The position numbers and the translations under genes are program-made. From positions 43,183 through 97,901 of the forward strand of contig PKVW01000016.1 in assembly GCA_003131585.1 (NCBI GenBank): 54,719 nt of DNA, in the 5' to 3' direction. Below, piece by piece: positions 34,539 through 42,424 of the stretch. Under the pieces are notes generated by a model that was given only the letters and a program-made list of their open reading frames with translations, did no database searches and was not told the origin of the DNA. The stretch comes from Acidobacteriaceae bacterium. GTDB taxonomy: Bacteria; Acidobacteriota; Terriglobia; Terriglobales; Acidobacteriaceae. How positions within the stretch are numbered: position 1 is the first letter of the stretch; every line of letters begins with the position of its first letter.

Positions 34539-37238
34539 CTACTTCTTCAGCCTCGCCGCAAAGTTCGTGACCACGGTGACGGACTGGCTCACCTGCTGCG
34601 AAACCATATTCAGAAGAATTTTCTTGCTATCGGGCGAGACGTCGTAGACCGCAGCCCCTTGGCTGGCCGGATTGGTGGCGAGCGCCTGCCCCGCGCCAAA
34701 TTGCAGCGCACCGTTGCTTTCCTTCACGGGCACCGCGAACACGGTACGGGTGACGGTGTTGAAGTAGTAAAGTTCCTTGCCATCCCGGCTCCAGTGAGGC
34801 GAAAGTCCGTCGCCCGTCGAGACTTGCCATTTTCCCTGCCCGCCGCGAAAGGCCACTACATAGATCTGCCCGGAACCGGATTCATTCGACGTATAAGCGA
34901 GCCAGTGGCCGTCCGGAGAGAGAGAAGCCATGCCGCTCGACGAATTTGCCGCGTGCGGTACGATAAGCCAGGGTTTGCGCTCGCCTTCCAGCGGCAAACC
35001 CCAGACCTCCCAGTTGCTGCCGGAAGGGCCGCGCGAATACAGCAGGTACTTGCCGTCCGGGGACCAATCGCTGGCCAGCGTGACTTGGTCATCCGTGAGC
35101 AGGAGTTCTTCCGCGCCGCTGCCGTCGGAGGGCTTGCGAAATAGGTTGGAGCGACCGTTGAGATCGGCCGTGTAGGCGATCCACTTGCCGTCCGGGGACC
35201 AGACCGGAGAAGAATTCGACACTGGGCCAAACGTAAGCCGCGTTTTGACGCCGCGAGCCATATCCAGCACCCAGATGTCGTTCGTGCCCGTGTCAATCTG
35301 CAGAGCAATGCGGTCTCCTTGCGGGGATAACCGCGCCGTCTGCAGGTTGGTGAGCTTGTCCGCCACCGTGCCAATCTGCTTTCCGTTGCGATCCATCCAC
35401 ACCAGTTGCCAATCGGCGGTGCCGCCGCTGCCGAAAATCAGCAGCCCGTTGTTGGAAGCGGAGGCATCCATGTGCCAGGTGCTGATGTCGTCCACCACTC
35501 CGTTGGCCAGGTTCTGCGCCTCTCCGCTAACCATTCCGCCCGCCGGATCGAACGCTTGTCCCATCAACTGATCGCCACGCGCGAACAGAAGAAAACCGCT
35601 GCCATACACCGCATTGGATTGCGAACGAAACAGCGGCCGGCTTTCGCGGCCATCGAGCGATGCGTAGTACAAACTGTCATTCGCCGATTTGGCGGTATCG
35701 TGGTTGATGGCCAGATAGAGGAAATGCTTGCCATCGGGAAGAAAGAACGGCCAGCGATGCGACGTGTGCTGCGCCGGATCGAGCTTGGTGACGGGAACCG
35801 GAGTTCCACCGGTGGCGCTGACCCGCACCAGGGGCGCTTCAGTACTCGGAGTGAACACGATCACGCCACCTTGCCCCCAAGCGCCTCCGCGGCCGAATGG
35901 GGCGTCGGCGATGGCCAGGGCTGAGCCGCCATTCAGATCAATCGTTTTCAGCTTGCTGTCGGCAAAAAATCCCAGCGAGCGGCCGTCGGGTGACCAGAAG
36001 GGAAAAATGGCGCCCTCGGTTCCGGGCAACGCATGCGCCTCCAGCAAATTCATGGGACGAACCCAAATTACGGTCTTGCCATCGGCGCCCGCGGCGGTAA
36101 ATGCGATCGATGCCCCGTCTGGCGACAACACCGGTGATCCGGCAAAATCGCCGGTCAGACTGAACGCGGTCTTCGCGGGAGCGTCGATGACAGTTCGAGT
36201 CGACGCCGCCGTCTGAGTGGGACGATTGAGAAAAACGACAGCCACCACGCAGAGCGCGATCGCCATGACAACGGCCACCGCCCAACCCAGCAGCTCGCGA
36301 ATACGGGACCGTGCAGGCGGCGCTACTGCAACCGCGGGAGTCGACCGATCCGCCGCGATCCATTGCAGTTCCAGCCTGATGTCATGCGCTGTCTGATACC
36401 GCTCTTCCGGATTCTTCTGCAGGCAGGTGGTTACAACATGCTCAAAGGCGGGCGGAGTCTGAGGCTTGACCGTGCTGATCGGTTGCGGATCGCTCTCCAG
36501 AATTGACGACGCCAGCGATATTTGACTCTTCCCCGAAAACGGCCGCTTTCCCACCACCATCTCGTAAAGCACCGCCCCAAACGCAAAAATATCGGACCGC
36601 GCGTCTGCTTCTTTTCCTTCGATCTGCTCGGGCGACATGTACTGAATGGTGCCTATGATGCTGCCCGCTGTGGTCAGCGGGCTTAACGGACTGGGGCCGC
36701 TCAACGTGGCCGCCGCGGTGAACGAAGGTGCCGACCCTGACCCCGTCGCCGTCGTCTGCAGGCCTAGTGGTTTGGCCAGTCCAAAGTCCATCAGCTTCGC
36801 GCCGCCCGCTGTCAGCATGACGTTCCCTGGCTTCAGGTCACGATGGACAATGCCACTGCGATGTGCCACCGCCAGCGCTTCAGCGACGGCAATGCCAATC
36901 TTGAAGACCTCGGCCAGCGGCATCGCGCCCTTACGCAGCCGTTCTGCCAGAGTTTCACCTTCCAGGAACTCCATCACCAGATAATCGGTGCCATTCTGCG
37001 AGCCGATGTCATAAAGCTGGCAGATGTGGGGATGGTTCAGGGAAGAGATTGCCCTCCCCTCGCGCTCCATGCGCTGTTTCAGTTCTGGTGAAGAAGAAAG
37101 ATGAGAAGCAAGGACTTTGATCGCCACGGTGCGATCCAGGCGGGTGTCGCGGGCACGGTAAACTTCTCCCATGCCGCCTGCGCCCAGCGGAGACTGTATT
37201 TCGTAAGGACCGAGTTTTGTGCCGGCGGTAAGAGCCAT
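34539..37238 (-). CDS. Ser/Thr protein kinase with TolB-like beta-propeller
   Basis: 899 residues. A PknB-type kinase domain occupies about residues 1-275 with the Gly-rich loop LGAGGMGEVYRA, the catalytic loop HRDLKPGNV, DFGLAK, and GTIQYMSPEQ. A single membrane helix lies near residue 315-335. The C-terminal 550 residues form WD40/TolB-like repeats (SPDGKWIAYTADLNG, SPDGKYLLYSR, SPDGHWLAYTSNESG), presumably a sensor outside the cytoplasm. Such kinases are abundant in Acidobacteriota; the signal and target are unknown. The start codon lies directly beside the decayed pyrE fragment. Confidence 0.92.
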   Translation of the reverse strand: MALTAGTKLGPYEIQSPLGAGGMGEVYRARDTRLDRTVAIKVLASHLSSSPELKQRMEREGRAISSLNHPHICQLYDIGSQNGTDYLVMEFLEGETLAERLRKGAMPLAEVFKIGIAVAEALAVAHRSGIVHRDLKPGNVMLTAGGAKLMDFGLAKPLGLQTTATGSGSAPSFTAAATLSGPSPLSPLTTAGSIIGTIQYMSPEQIEGKEADARSDIFAFGAVLYEMVVGKRPFSGKSQISLASSILESDPQPISTVKPQTPPAFEHVVTTCLQKNPEERYQTAHDIRLELQWIAADRSTPAVAVAPPARSRIRELLGWAVAVVMAIALCVVAVVFLNRPTQTAASTRTVIDAPAKTAFSLTGDFAGSPVLSPDGASIAFTAAGADGKTVIWVRPMNLLEAHALPGTEGAIFPFWSPDGRSLGFFADSKLKTIDLNGGSALAIADAPFGRGGAWGQGGVIVFTPSTEAPLVRVSATGGTPVPVTKLDPAQHTSHRWPFFLPDGKHFLYLAINHDTAKSANDSLYYASLDGRESRPLFRSQSNAVYGSGFLLFARGDQLMGQAFDPAGGMVSGEAQNLANGVVDDISTWHMDASASNNGLLIFGSGGTADWQLVWMDRNGKQIGTVADKLTNLQTARLSPQGDRIALQIDTGTNDIWVLDMARGVKTRLTFGPVSNSSPVWSPDGKWIAYTADLNGRSNLFRKPSDGSGAEELLLTDDQVTLASDWSPDGKYLLYSRGPSGSNWEVWGLPLEGERKPWLIVPHAANSSSGMASLSPDGHWLAYTSNESGSGQIYVVAFRGGQGKWQVSTGDGLSPHWSRDGKELYYFNTVTRTVFAVPVKESNGALQFGAGQALATNPASQGAAVYDVSPDSKKILLNMVSQQVSQSVTVVTNFAARLKK

Positions 37239-37271
37239 CGGTGTCGCGCAATTATAGCCCCAACAAAGCCA

Positions 37272-37550
37272 TCAAGACCGCATCCGGCCACCTTGGATGA
37301 ATGGCTGTCCCTCCGCATCTGGCCCCAGGAGATCCACCAGCGGAATCCCGCGAGCGCACAACGGACATTCCAATGGCGTCCAGATTTCATTGGGGAGAGA
37401 CGCAATCGACTCCAGGGCGAGCTTCTTGTCCGCCGCGAACTTTGCCGCGGATTGCCCCAGCACGGTGAGCGCGCCAATGGCCACCGGTTCGGCGCCGCAG
37501 GCCTTTGGATCACGTCGTTGACGATGGCCACGCGCTTGCCGCGATTCGAC
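37272..37550 (-). pseudogene. pyrE: 3' remnant of pyrE (orotate phosphoribosyltransferase)
   Basis: On the minus strand NRGKRVAIVNDVI is the PRPP-binding motif of OPRTase. A frame change follows, where the AGSAVRGT-type segment is missing. It then continues as KACGAEPVAIGALTVLGQ and LPNEIWTPLECPLCARGIPL, the C-terminal pattern of PyrE. The frame break and missing N-terminus show that it is not functional. The matching N-terminal fragment lies at 39129-39303 on the same strand. Confidence 0.75.
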
Positions 37551-37579
37551 TTGACACAGACGCGCTATCGGCAGACAAT
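37551..37579 (+). promoter_or_regulatory. Possible promoter of the phosphoesterase gene
   Basis: TTGACA (37551-37556) and GACAAT (37574-37579) are 17 bp apart, at the boundary between the pyrE remnant and the phosphoesterase segment, about 100 bp before the start codon. Confidence 0.45.
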
Positions 37580-37681
37580 GTTAAGCGACTCTGCCCCTCC
37601 AGACGCAACTCATTCGCGTTGGGAAGGGAGCCCCCGTCTGTTTTGATCCTGTCCCATAGCATTTGGCTGAGGAGGACTACC

Positions 37682-39127
37682 ATGAGACTTGCCTCCAGAT
37701 TGCTGTTGTTTCTTGTGGGATTGACGGCGCTTACAGCCCGAGCCCAGATCTCAAACTTTAAGCATGTCGTGATCATCGTCCAGGAAAACCGCACCCCGGA
37801 CAATCTTTTTCAGGGACTGTGCGCCGCTCCCTATGGAGCATGTGCCGTACCTCCCACTGCCGGCGCGCCTTACAACATTCAAACCTCGAATTGGCTGACG
37901 AAGGGGGGCACGATTCAGCCCTCGCCTATAGCCTTGACCAACCCTTACGATCTCGGCCATTCTTACCAGTCGTTCTACGCCATGTGCGACATGGTCGCCG
38001 GCAACCCTCCAACCTGCCAGATGGATGGCGCGTCCGGCATTAATTGCATTCCGAACGCGGGCACCACTTGTCCTCCTAACCCCCAGTTCAACTTTGTCGA
38101 CAATTCCACGGGGATTCTGAACCCTTATCTCACTCTCGCGACCCAGTACGGCTGGGCAAACTACATGTTTCAAACCAATCAGGGAGCGAGCTTCCCAGCC
38201 CATCAATTTATTTTTGGCGGGACTTCGGCACCCAGTGCCGTGGACGACGCCAATGCCGTTTTCGCAGGGGCCAACACCTTTCCCCAACACGCCGGAGCAG
38301 GCTGTCTTGGGAACGGGACGGTCGTCGCGCTTATTTCTCCAAATCCAACTCCGCCGCCTTACGGCGTCGAACATTCCTCGGTTTCCCCCTGTTTTGAACA
38401 TCAGACCATGGCGGACCTCGTGACCGACTGGAGGTACTATGCGGCAGGCGCAAGTTCTCCCTTCACCGCTCCGAACGCAATTAACCACATCTGTTTGCCG
38501 AGCGGAGGAGTGTGCACGGGCTGGGGCAGGCACGTCAATGCTAAGAATCCGGCGCAGGTATTGACCGACATGGGCAACTGCCATTCCCCCGACCTGGTTT
38601 GGGTTACTCCGGCGGCGATGAATTCCGATCACCCTGGGAGTAACGATGGTGGCGGACCCTCGTGGGTGGCTTCCGTTGTCAATGCAATCGGCAATAGCAC
38701 CTGCACTGACAAAGTGAACAACCAGACTCTTACTTATTGGCAGGACACGGCAATCTTCATCACATGGGACGATTGGGGAGGCTGGTACGACCACGAACCG
38801 CCGACCATCCTGGCTGGTATACAAGGCGACTATCAGTACGGATTTCGTGTTCCCATGATTGTGGTTTCCGCTTACACCAACCCTGGCTACGTAGATAACA
38901 GCCGGTACGATTTTGGCAGCATTCTGCGCTTCATCGAACACAACTTTGCCAATCTCGGCCTCACAGAAGGAGAACTCGGTTTTGCGGATAGCCGTGCCAC
39001 GAGCGACTTCACCGCGTTTTTCCAGCTGAATCAAGCGCCGCGGCAGTTCTCAGCGATCCCCGCTCCCAAGAGTGCCGACTTTTTCATCCATGACCCCAGG
39101 CCGCAGGAGCCGCCCGACAACGATTAG
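37682..39127 (+). CDS. Secreted phosphoesterase (phospholipase C / acid phosphatase family)
   Basis: 481 residues with a signal peptide (MRLASRLLLFLVGLTALTARA). It belongs to the phosphoesterase family of phospholipase C and AcpA. The N-terminal FKHVVIIVQENRTPDNLF holds the metal-binding and nucleophile region; later motifs include DWGGWYDHEPP and YGFRVPMIVVSAYT. It probably hydrolyses phospholipid or phosphomonoester bonds outside the cell. A perfect AGGAGG ribosome binding site before ATG 37682 fixes the start. It lies on the strand opposite to two pyrE fragments and fits between them, so it appears to have been inserted there. Confidence 0.9.
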   Translation: MRLASRLLLFLVGLTALTARAQISNFKHVVIIVQENRTPDNLFQGLCAAPYGACAVPPTAGAPYNIQTSNWLTKGGTIQPSPIALTNPYDLGHSYQSFYAMCDMVAGNPPTCQMDGASGINCIPNAGTTCPPNPQFNFVDNSTGILNPYLTLATQYGWANYMFQTNQGASFPAHQFIFGGTSAPSAVDDANAVFAGANTFPQHAGAGCLGNGTVVALISPNPTPPPYGVEHSSVSPCFEHQTMADLVTDWRYYAAGASSPFTAPNAINHICLPSGGVCTGWGRHVNAKNPAQVLTDMGNCHSPDLVWVTPAAMNSDHPGSNDGGGPSWVASVVNAIGNSTCTDKVNNQTLTYWQDTAIFITWDDWGGWYDHEPPTILAGIQGDYQYGFRVPMIVVSAYTNPGYVDNSRYDFGSILRFIEHNFANLGLTEGELGFADSRATSDFTAFFQLNQAPRQFSAIPAPKSADFFIHDPRPQEPPDND

Positions 39128-39128
39128 A

Positions 39129-39303
39129 ATGAACCGGGACGGTCGGCGATCTGTACGGCCAGACGCCGAATCGGTTCTGGCGCAGACACAACAACTCCAG
39201 GTCAAGCCACAGGTCGCCATGGTGGCCTGACTCCAGAAGGAAATGCCCTTCCGCGCCGGCAAAAGGGCGGGCAACATCGTCCTGCATTTCTTTGTGGTTC
39301 ATG
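39129..39303 (-). pseudogene. pyrE: 5' remnant of pyrE (orotate phosphoribosyltransferase)
   Basis: From ATG 39303 on the minus strand the frame gives MNHKEMQDDVARPFAG and then GHFLLESGHHGDLWLDLELL, the conserved N-terminus of bacterial PyrE. About 50 residues in, a +1 frame change is needed to continue as IRRLAVQIADRPGSF. The match then stops exactly where the phosphoesterase gene ends. The middle and C-terminal parts are missing here; part of the C-terminus is at 37272-37550. Confidence 0.75.
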
Positions 39304-39399
39304 TTCCCTGCCGGCCTAGACCTAAACACCCAAGCCTTTGATGCTGGATTATAGGACCGTCGATAACCTATCATCCGGGTTGTCAAGAAGGAGCCCCCG

Positions 39400-40734
39400 G
39401 TGAAAGCATCCGCATTCTGCCTGGTTCTCTGTACTATCGTCGCCGTGTCGGTCACGTTCGCCCCGGCGCAGCCCGCGTCCGCCGCTGAAACACCAAGCTC
39501 GGCACAATCCCAAACAGCTCAGCAACCCCAGCAACTTAAAGTCACAGAATACAGTCTGCCTCCGGAGAAGCTGGCCAAGGCCGAGGCGCTCTACCAGACA
39601 CGCACCGTGCTCTATCTCTTCGGCATGGTCTTCGGAATTGTGGTTCTATGGGTGCTGCTCAAGCTGCGCGTGGCGCCGGTATTCCGCGATCTCGCCGAGC
39701 GCGCCGGCAAGAACAGCTTTGTGCAAGCGCTCGTCTTCGTGCCTCTGCTGACAATTCTGATCGCCGTAATTTCGCTGCCCATCGATATCTACGAGCAGCA
39801 CATCTCGCGAGCCTACGGGCTCTCCGTGCAGGGCTGGGGCTCATGGGCGGGCGACTGGTGCAAGGCCGAGGGAGTCTCGCTCGTGATCACCGTGTTGGCG
39901 GTCTTCGGGCTATTCCGCATCATCCGCAAGAGCCCGCAGCGCTGGTGGTTTTACTTCTGGTTGCTGACCCTGCCTTTCCTGGTCCTCCTGATCTTTGTAG
40001 CGCCCGTCATCCTCGATCCCATGTTCAACAAGTTCGAGCCGCTGGAGAAGACGCAGCCGCTGCTGGTCGGCGAAATCGAAAAGGTGACCCACCGTGGCGG
40101 CCTCGAGATTCCCCGCGACCGGATGTTCGAGATGGAGGCCAGCGAAAAAGTCACAACTTACAACGCCTACGTCACCGGACTCGGCGCCACCAAGCGGGTG
40201 GTCGTCTGGGACAACACCTCGCGCGACATGACTGTGCCCGAAACTCTCTTCGTCTTCGGACATGAGATGGGCCACTACGTTTTGAACCATATCTACAAAG
40301 GACTGGCATTCTTCGCGGCAATGATGTTGCTCGGCTTTTGGCTGGCGCGCAGGATCGTGCTCGCGATGCTGGCGCGATGGGGGCAGGCGTGGCACATCCG
40401 CGGCATCAACGACCTGGCGGCGCTACCCGTGCTGCTGCTGGCGCTCTCGCTGCTCACCCTGATCGCCGAGCCGATTGGCAACGCCTTCAGCCGCCACCAG
40501 GAACACCAGGCCGATCTGTACGGCCTGGAGGTAACGCATGGCTTATTCCCTCACAACGGCGAAGTCGCAGCCTCGGCCTTCCAAAAGCTGGGGGAGAAGA
40601 GCTACGCCTATCCCACGCCGAACCCGATGCTCGTCTTCTGGTCCTACAGCCATCCGTCCATTCCAGACCGAATCCGTTTCTCGCTCCGCTACGACCCGTG
40701 GCACACACCCGCAGGACCGAAGTACGTCAAGTAG
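39400..40734 (+). CDS. M48-family membrane metallopeptidase (Ste24/CAAX-protease-like)
   Basis: 444 residues from GTG 39400, supported by AAGGAG upstream. A signal or first membrane segment is followed by several helices and a Ste24-type peptidase domain. The zinc motif is HEMGHYVLNH near residue 290, and the third ligand region has HQEHQADLYGLE. N-terminal MFNKFEPL and YNAYVTGLGATKRVV are typical of the family. Bacterial relatives probably degrade or process membrane proteins. A second M48 member, htpX, lies at 49.2 kb. Confidence 0.9.
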   Translation: MKASAFCLVLCTIVAVSVTFAPAQPASAAETPSSAQSQTAQQPQQLKVTEYSLPPEKLAKAEALYQTRTVLYLFGMVFGIVVLWVLLKLRVAPVFRDLAERAGKNSFVQALVFVPLLTILIAVISLPIDIYEQHISRAYGLSVQGWGSWAGDWCKAEGVSLVITVLAVFGLFRIIRKSPQRWWFYFWLLTLPFLVLLIFVAPVILDPMFNKFEPLEKTQPLLVGEIEKVTHRGGLEIPRDRMFEMEASEKVTTYNAYVTGLGATKRVVVWDNTSRDMTVPETLFVFGHEMGHYVLNHIYKGLAFFAAMMLLGFWLARRIVLAMLARWGQAWHIRGINDLAALPVLLLALSLLTLIAEPIGNAFSRHQEHQADLYGLEVTHGLFPHNGEVAASAFQKLGEKSYAYPTPNPMLVFWSYSHPSIPDRIRFSLRYDPWHTPAGPKYVK

Positions 40735-40856
40735 CGCACGCGAGGCTGGGTGTAGAATGCCGTCTGCGGCGAACCAGGAAACCGTTCAGGAATGGAACAA
40801 CCGACCGCCCCTTGAACTGCCGAATCGCTCCTCGGCGCACCCTCCAAGGACATGCA

Positions 40857-41573
40857 TTGATACAATCATGCAGGATGTTTTCTCAGCACCAGGAAGCGAA
40901 GCACTTGCAAAGAATCTTTTCTTCCATCGACGTGCGCACCCGAAGTTTCGTGGAGTTTGGATTCGGCCCCTTCCAGAACAACACCCTGGACTTTGCTTTG
41001 AAGTATAGAGCCTCGGGGCTGTATATGGACGGCTCTGCGAAGTCTTGTTTGATCGCTAAATTGTTCTGGGCCTTTGTACCCTTGAAAGTTCGGGTGAAGC
41101 GAGCCTGGATCGACAAAGCCAATGTGGATTCTCTCATCTCGGAAGAATGCAACGGAGAAATTGATCTGCTCTCTGTGGACGTCGATGGCAACGATTACTG
41201 GCTGTGGCAGGCCATACGATGCATTTCGCCCAGAGTTATTGTGGTCGAATACAATGCCAGTTTTGGGCCGGAGCGCGCCGTAACCGTTCCCTACGATCCT
41301 CTCTTTGAACGCCACGAGAAACACCCATCCGGGTTTTATCACGGAATGTCGCTACAGGCTGCCGCCAAGCTGGGACACTCGAAGGGCTACTCCCTCGTGC
41401 AATGCGACGAGGCCGGTGTGAATGCTTTCTTTGTGCGGAACGATGAAGTCGACGGCCTTCCGACGCTTGATCCGCGGCAAGCTTATATTCCGCATTCGGA
41501 AAGATTGTCGCGTGGCTATAGTCAGGAAGTTCAGGAAGGGGTTGTCTATTCCCTGCCCGTCGTTGACGTCTGA
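40857..41573 (+). CDS. FkbM-like SAM-dependent methyltransferase family protein
   Basis: About 238 residues. The N-terminal part has FVEFGFGPFQNNTLDF in place of the usual glycine-rich SAM motif (variant), then LYMDGS, and IDLLSVDVDGNDYWLWQAI, the FkbM-type DVDGxD core. RVIVVEYNASFGP follows. The target is unknown, probably a sugar or cell-surface glycan. The start is uncertain: TTG 40857 has AAGGA at 6-bp spacing, while ATG 40875 lacks a usable ribosome binding site. The longer frame upstream overlaps the M48 gene and is not credible. Confidence 0.7.
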   Translation: MIQSCRMFSQHQEAKHLQRIFSSIDVRTRSFVEFGFGPFQNNTLDFALKYRASGLYMDGSAKSCLIAKLFWAFVPLKVRVKRAWIDKANVDSLISEECNGEIDLLSVDVDGNDYWLWQAIRCISPRVIVVEYNASFGPERAVTVPYDPLFERHEKHPSGFYHGMSLQAAAKLGHSKGYSLVQCDEAGVNAFFVRNDEVDGLPTLDPRQAYIPHSERLSRGYSQEVQEGVVYSLPVVDV

Positions 41574-41631
41574 CGAGCAAAAATCCGCTTCTCGCGGCTC
41601 GTCGAGCCGTTGTCCGACCGGAATTACGGTT

Positions 41632-41706
41632 TGGTAGCGCTAACGGGAATCGAACCCGTGTTTGAAGATTGAGAATCTTCCGTCCTAACCCCTAGACGAT
41701 AGCGCC
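41632..41706 (-). tRNA. tRNA-Glu(CTC)
   Basis: On the minus strand the acceptor GGCGCTA pairs with TAGCGCT. The D-arm has TCTAGGGGTTAGGA and the anticodon stem GAAGA/TCTTC holds the loop TTCTCAA, so the anticodon is CTC (glutamate, codon GAG). The T-arm has GGGTTCGATTCCC. CCA is encoded at 41634-41632. Confidence 0.94.
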
Positions 41707-41915
41707 ATACCGGAGAGCTTCGATTATAGCAAAGCCAGCGGCGCCGATTTCTTCGAGAACGGCCGGTTTCCACAGCCTCCAGAGGTTTATACTAACGTTA
41801 ACTCTGTCCCCAAAATTCCAATTGCTCTCTTAAGTATTGCGGGGCAAGGTGTATGTGGTTCGCTGAAGAACTCAATTCATTCCTAAGTCTTGGTATATGC
41901 AAGGAGTATCTCAAT

Positions 41916-42299
41916 ATGGCACGAGCAAAATCTATCTCAGGCGGCAAGGCTAATCGTACAAATACAAATACGAATACAAATACAAATACGAATACCAATA
42001 ATGAGCAAACCGGTACGGGCAATCCGTCCACCCTGCCCGATGTGAAAGCAGCCGCGGCGGAAACTGCGCCGGCCGCCATCACGCCGGAACCCAATATCGC
42101 GCCACTACCCCTGAAGTTCAAAGTCAGAAAGACCGAGGTCGGAAAAAACGTTATTCCCATCAAACTGGAAGATGAGATCCGGCGCCGCGCTTACGAACTT
42201 TACCAGCAGCGCGGGTCCGCATCCGGCAGCGAAGCCCAGGATTGGCTGACCGCGGGACGTGAAGTGCGGCAGCGTTACCACCAGCAGCAGAGCGCTTAG
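41916..42299 (+). CDS. DUF2934 protein with Thr-Asn repeat tail
   Basis: 127 residues. The C-terminal 40 residues match DUF2934: EDEIRRRAYELYQQRG and EAQDWLTAGREVR. This short domain of unknown function is frequent in Acidobacteriota. The N-terminal part holds a (TN)n stretch encoded by a 6-bp repeat at 41957-41999 (ACA/ACG-AAT codons). AAGGAG nine bases before ATG 41916 fixes the start. A hairpin follows the gene. Confidence 0.8.
   Translation: MARAKSISGGKANRTNTNTNTNTNTNTNNEQTGTGNPSTLPDVKAAAAETAPAAITPEPNIAPLPLKFKVRKTEVGKNVIPIKLEDEIRRRAYELYQQRGSASGSEAQDWLTAGREVRQRYHQQQSA
41957..41999 (+). repeat. Hexamer repeat coding for (TN)7
   Basis: Seven copies of ACRAAT-type codon pairs (ACA AAT or ACG AAT) in frame in the DUF2934 gene. 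The last unit is ACCAAT. It is likely to vary in copy number between strains. Confidence 0.9.
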
Positions 42300-42323
42300 C
42301 AGCGTCCAGCCCTTATCGAGAAA

Positions 42324-42364
42324 GACGAGGCGGCCGAACCTCGGTCAAACATCGGCCGCTCGTC
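42324..42364 (+). terminator. Hairpin after the DUF2934 gene
   Basis: GACGAGGCGGCCGA (42324-42337) pairs with TCGGCCGCTCGTC (42352-42364), with one bulged base, about 25 bp after the stop codon. No long T-run follows, so it may end or stabilise the transcript rather than being a classic terminator. Confidence 0.5.
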
Positions 42365-42424
42365 TTCCGCCTCGCGGTTGCCTCGCAGGGCCATTTCTGA
42401 AAAAATAGGCCGGGGTTCCCCCAC

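Noticed and set aside
37505-37681. Longer N-terminus for the phosphoesterase
   Set aside because: The extra residues are antisense to the pyrE remnant; the signal peptide and AGGAGG site place the start at 37682.
40338-40856. Upstream extension of the FkbM-like gene
   Set aside because: It overlaps the M48 peptidase gene in another frame and is Arg/Pro/Ala-rich; homology begins at about 40875.
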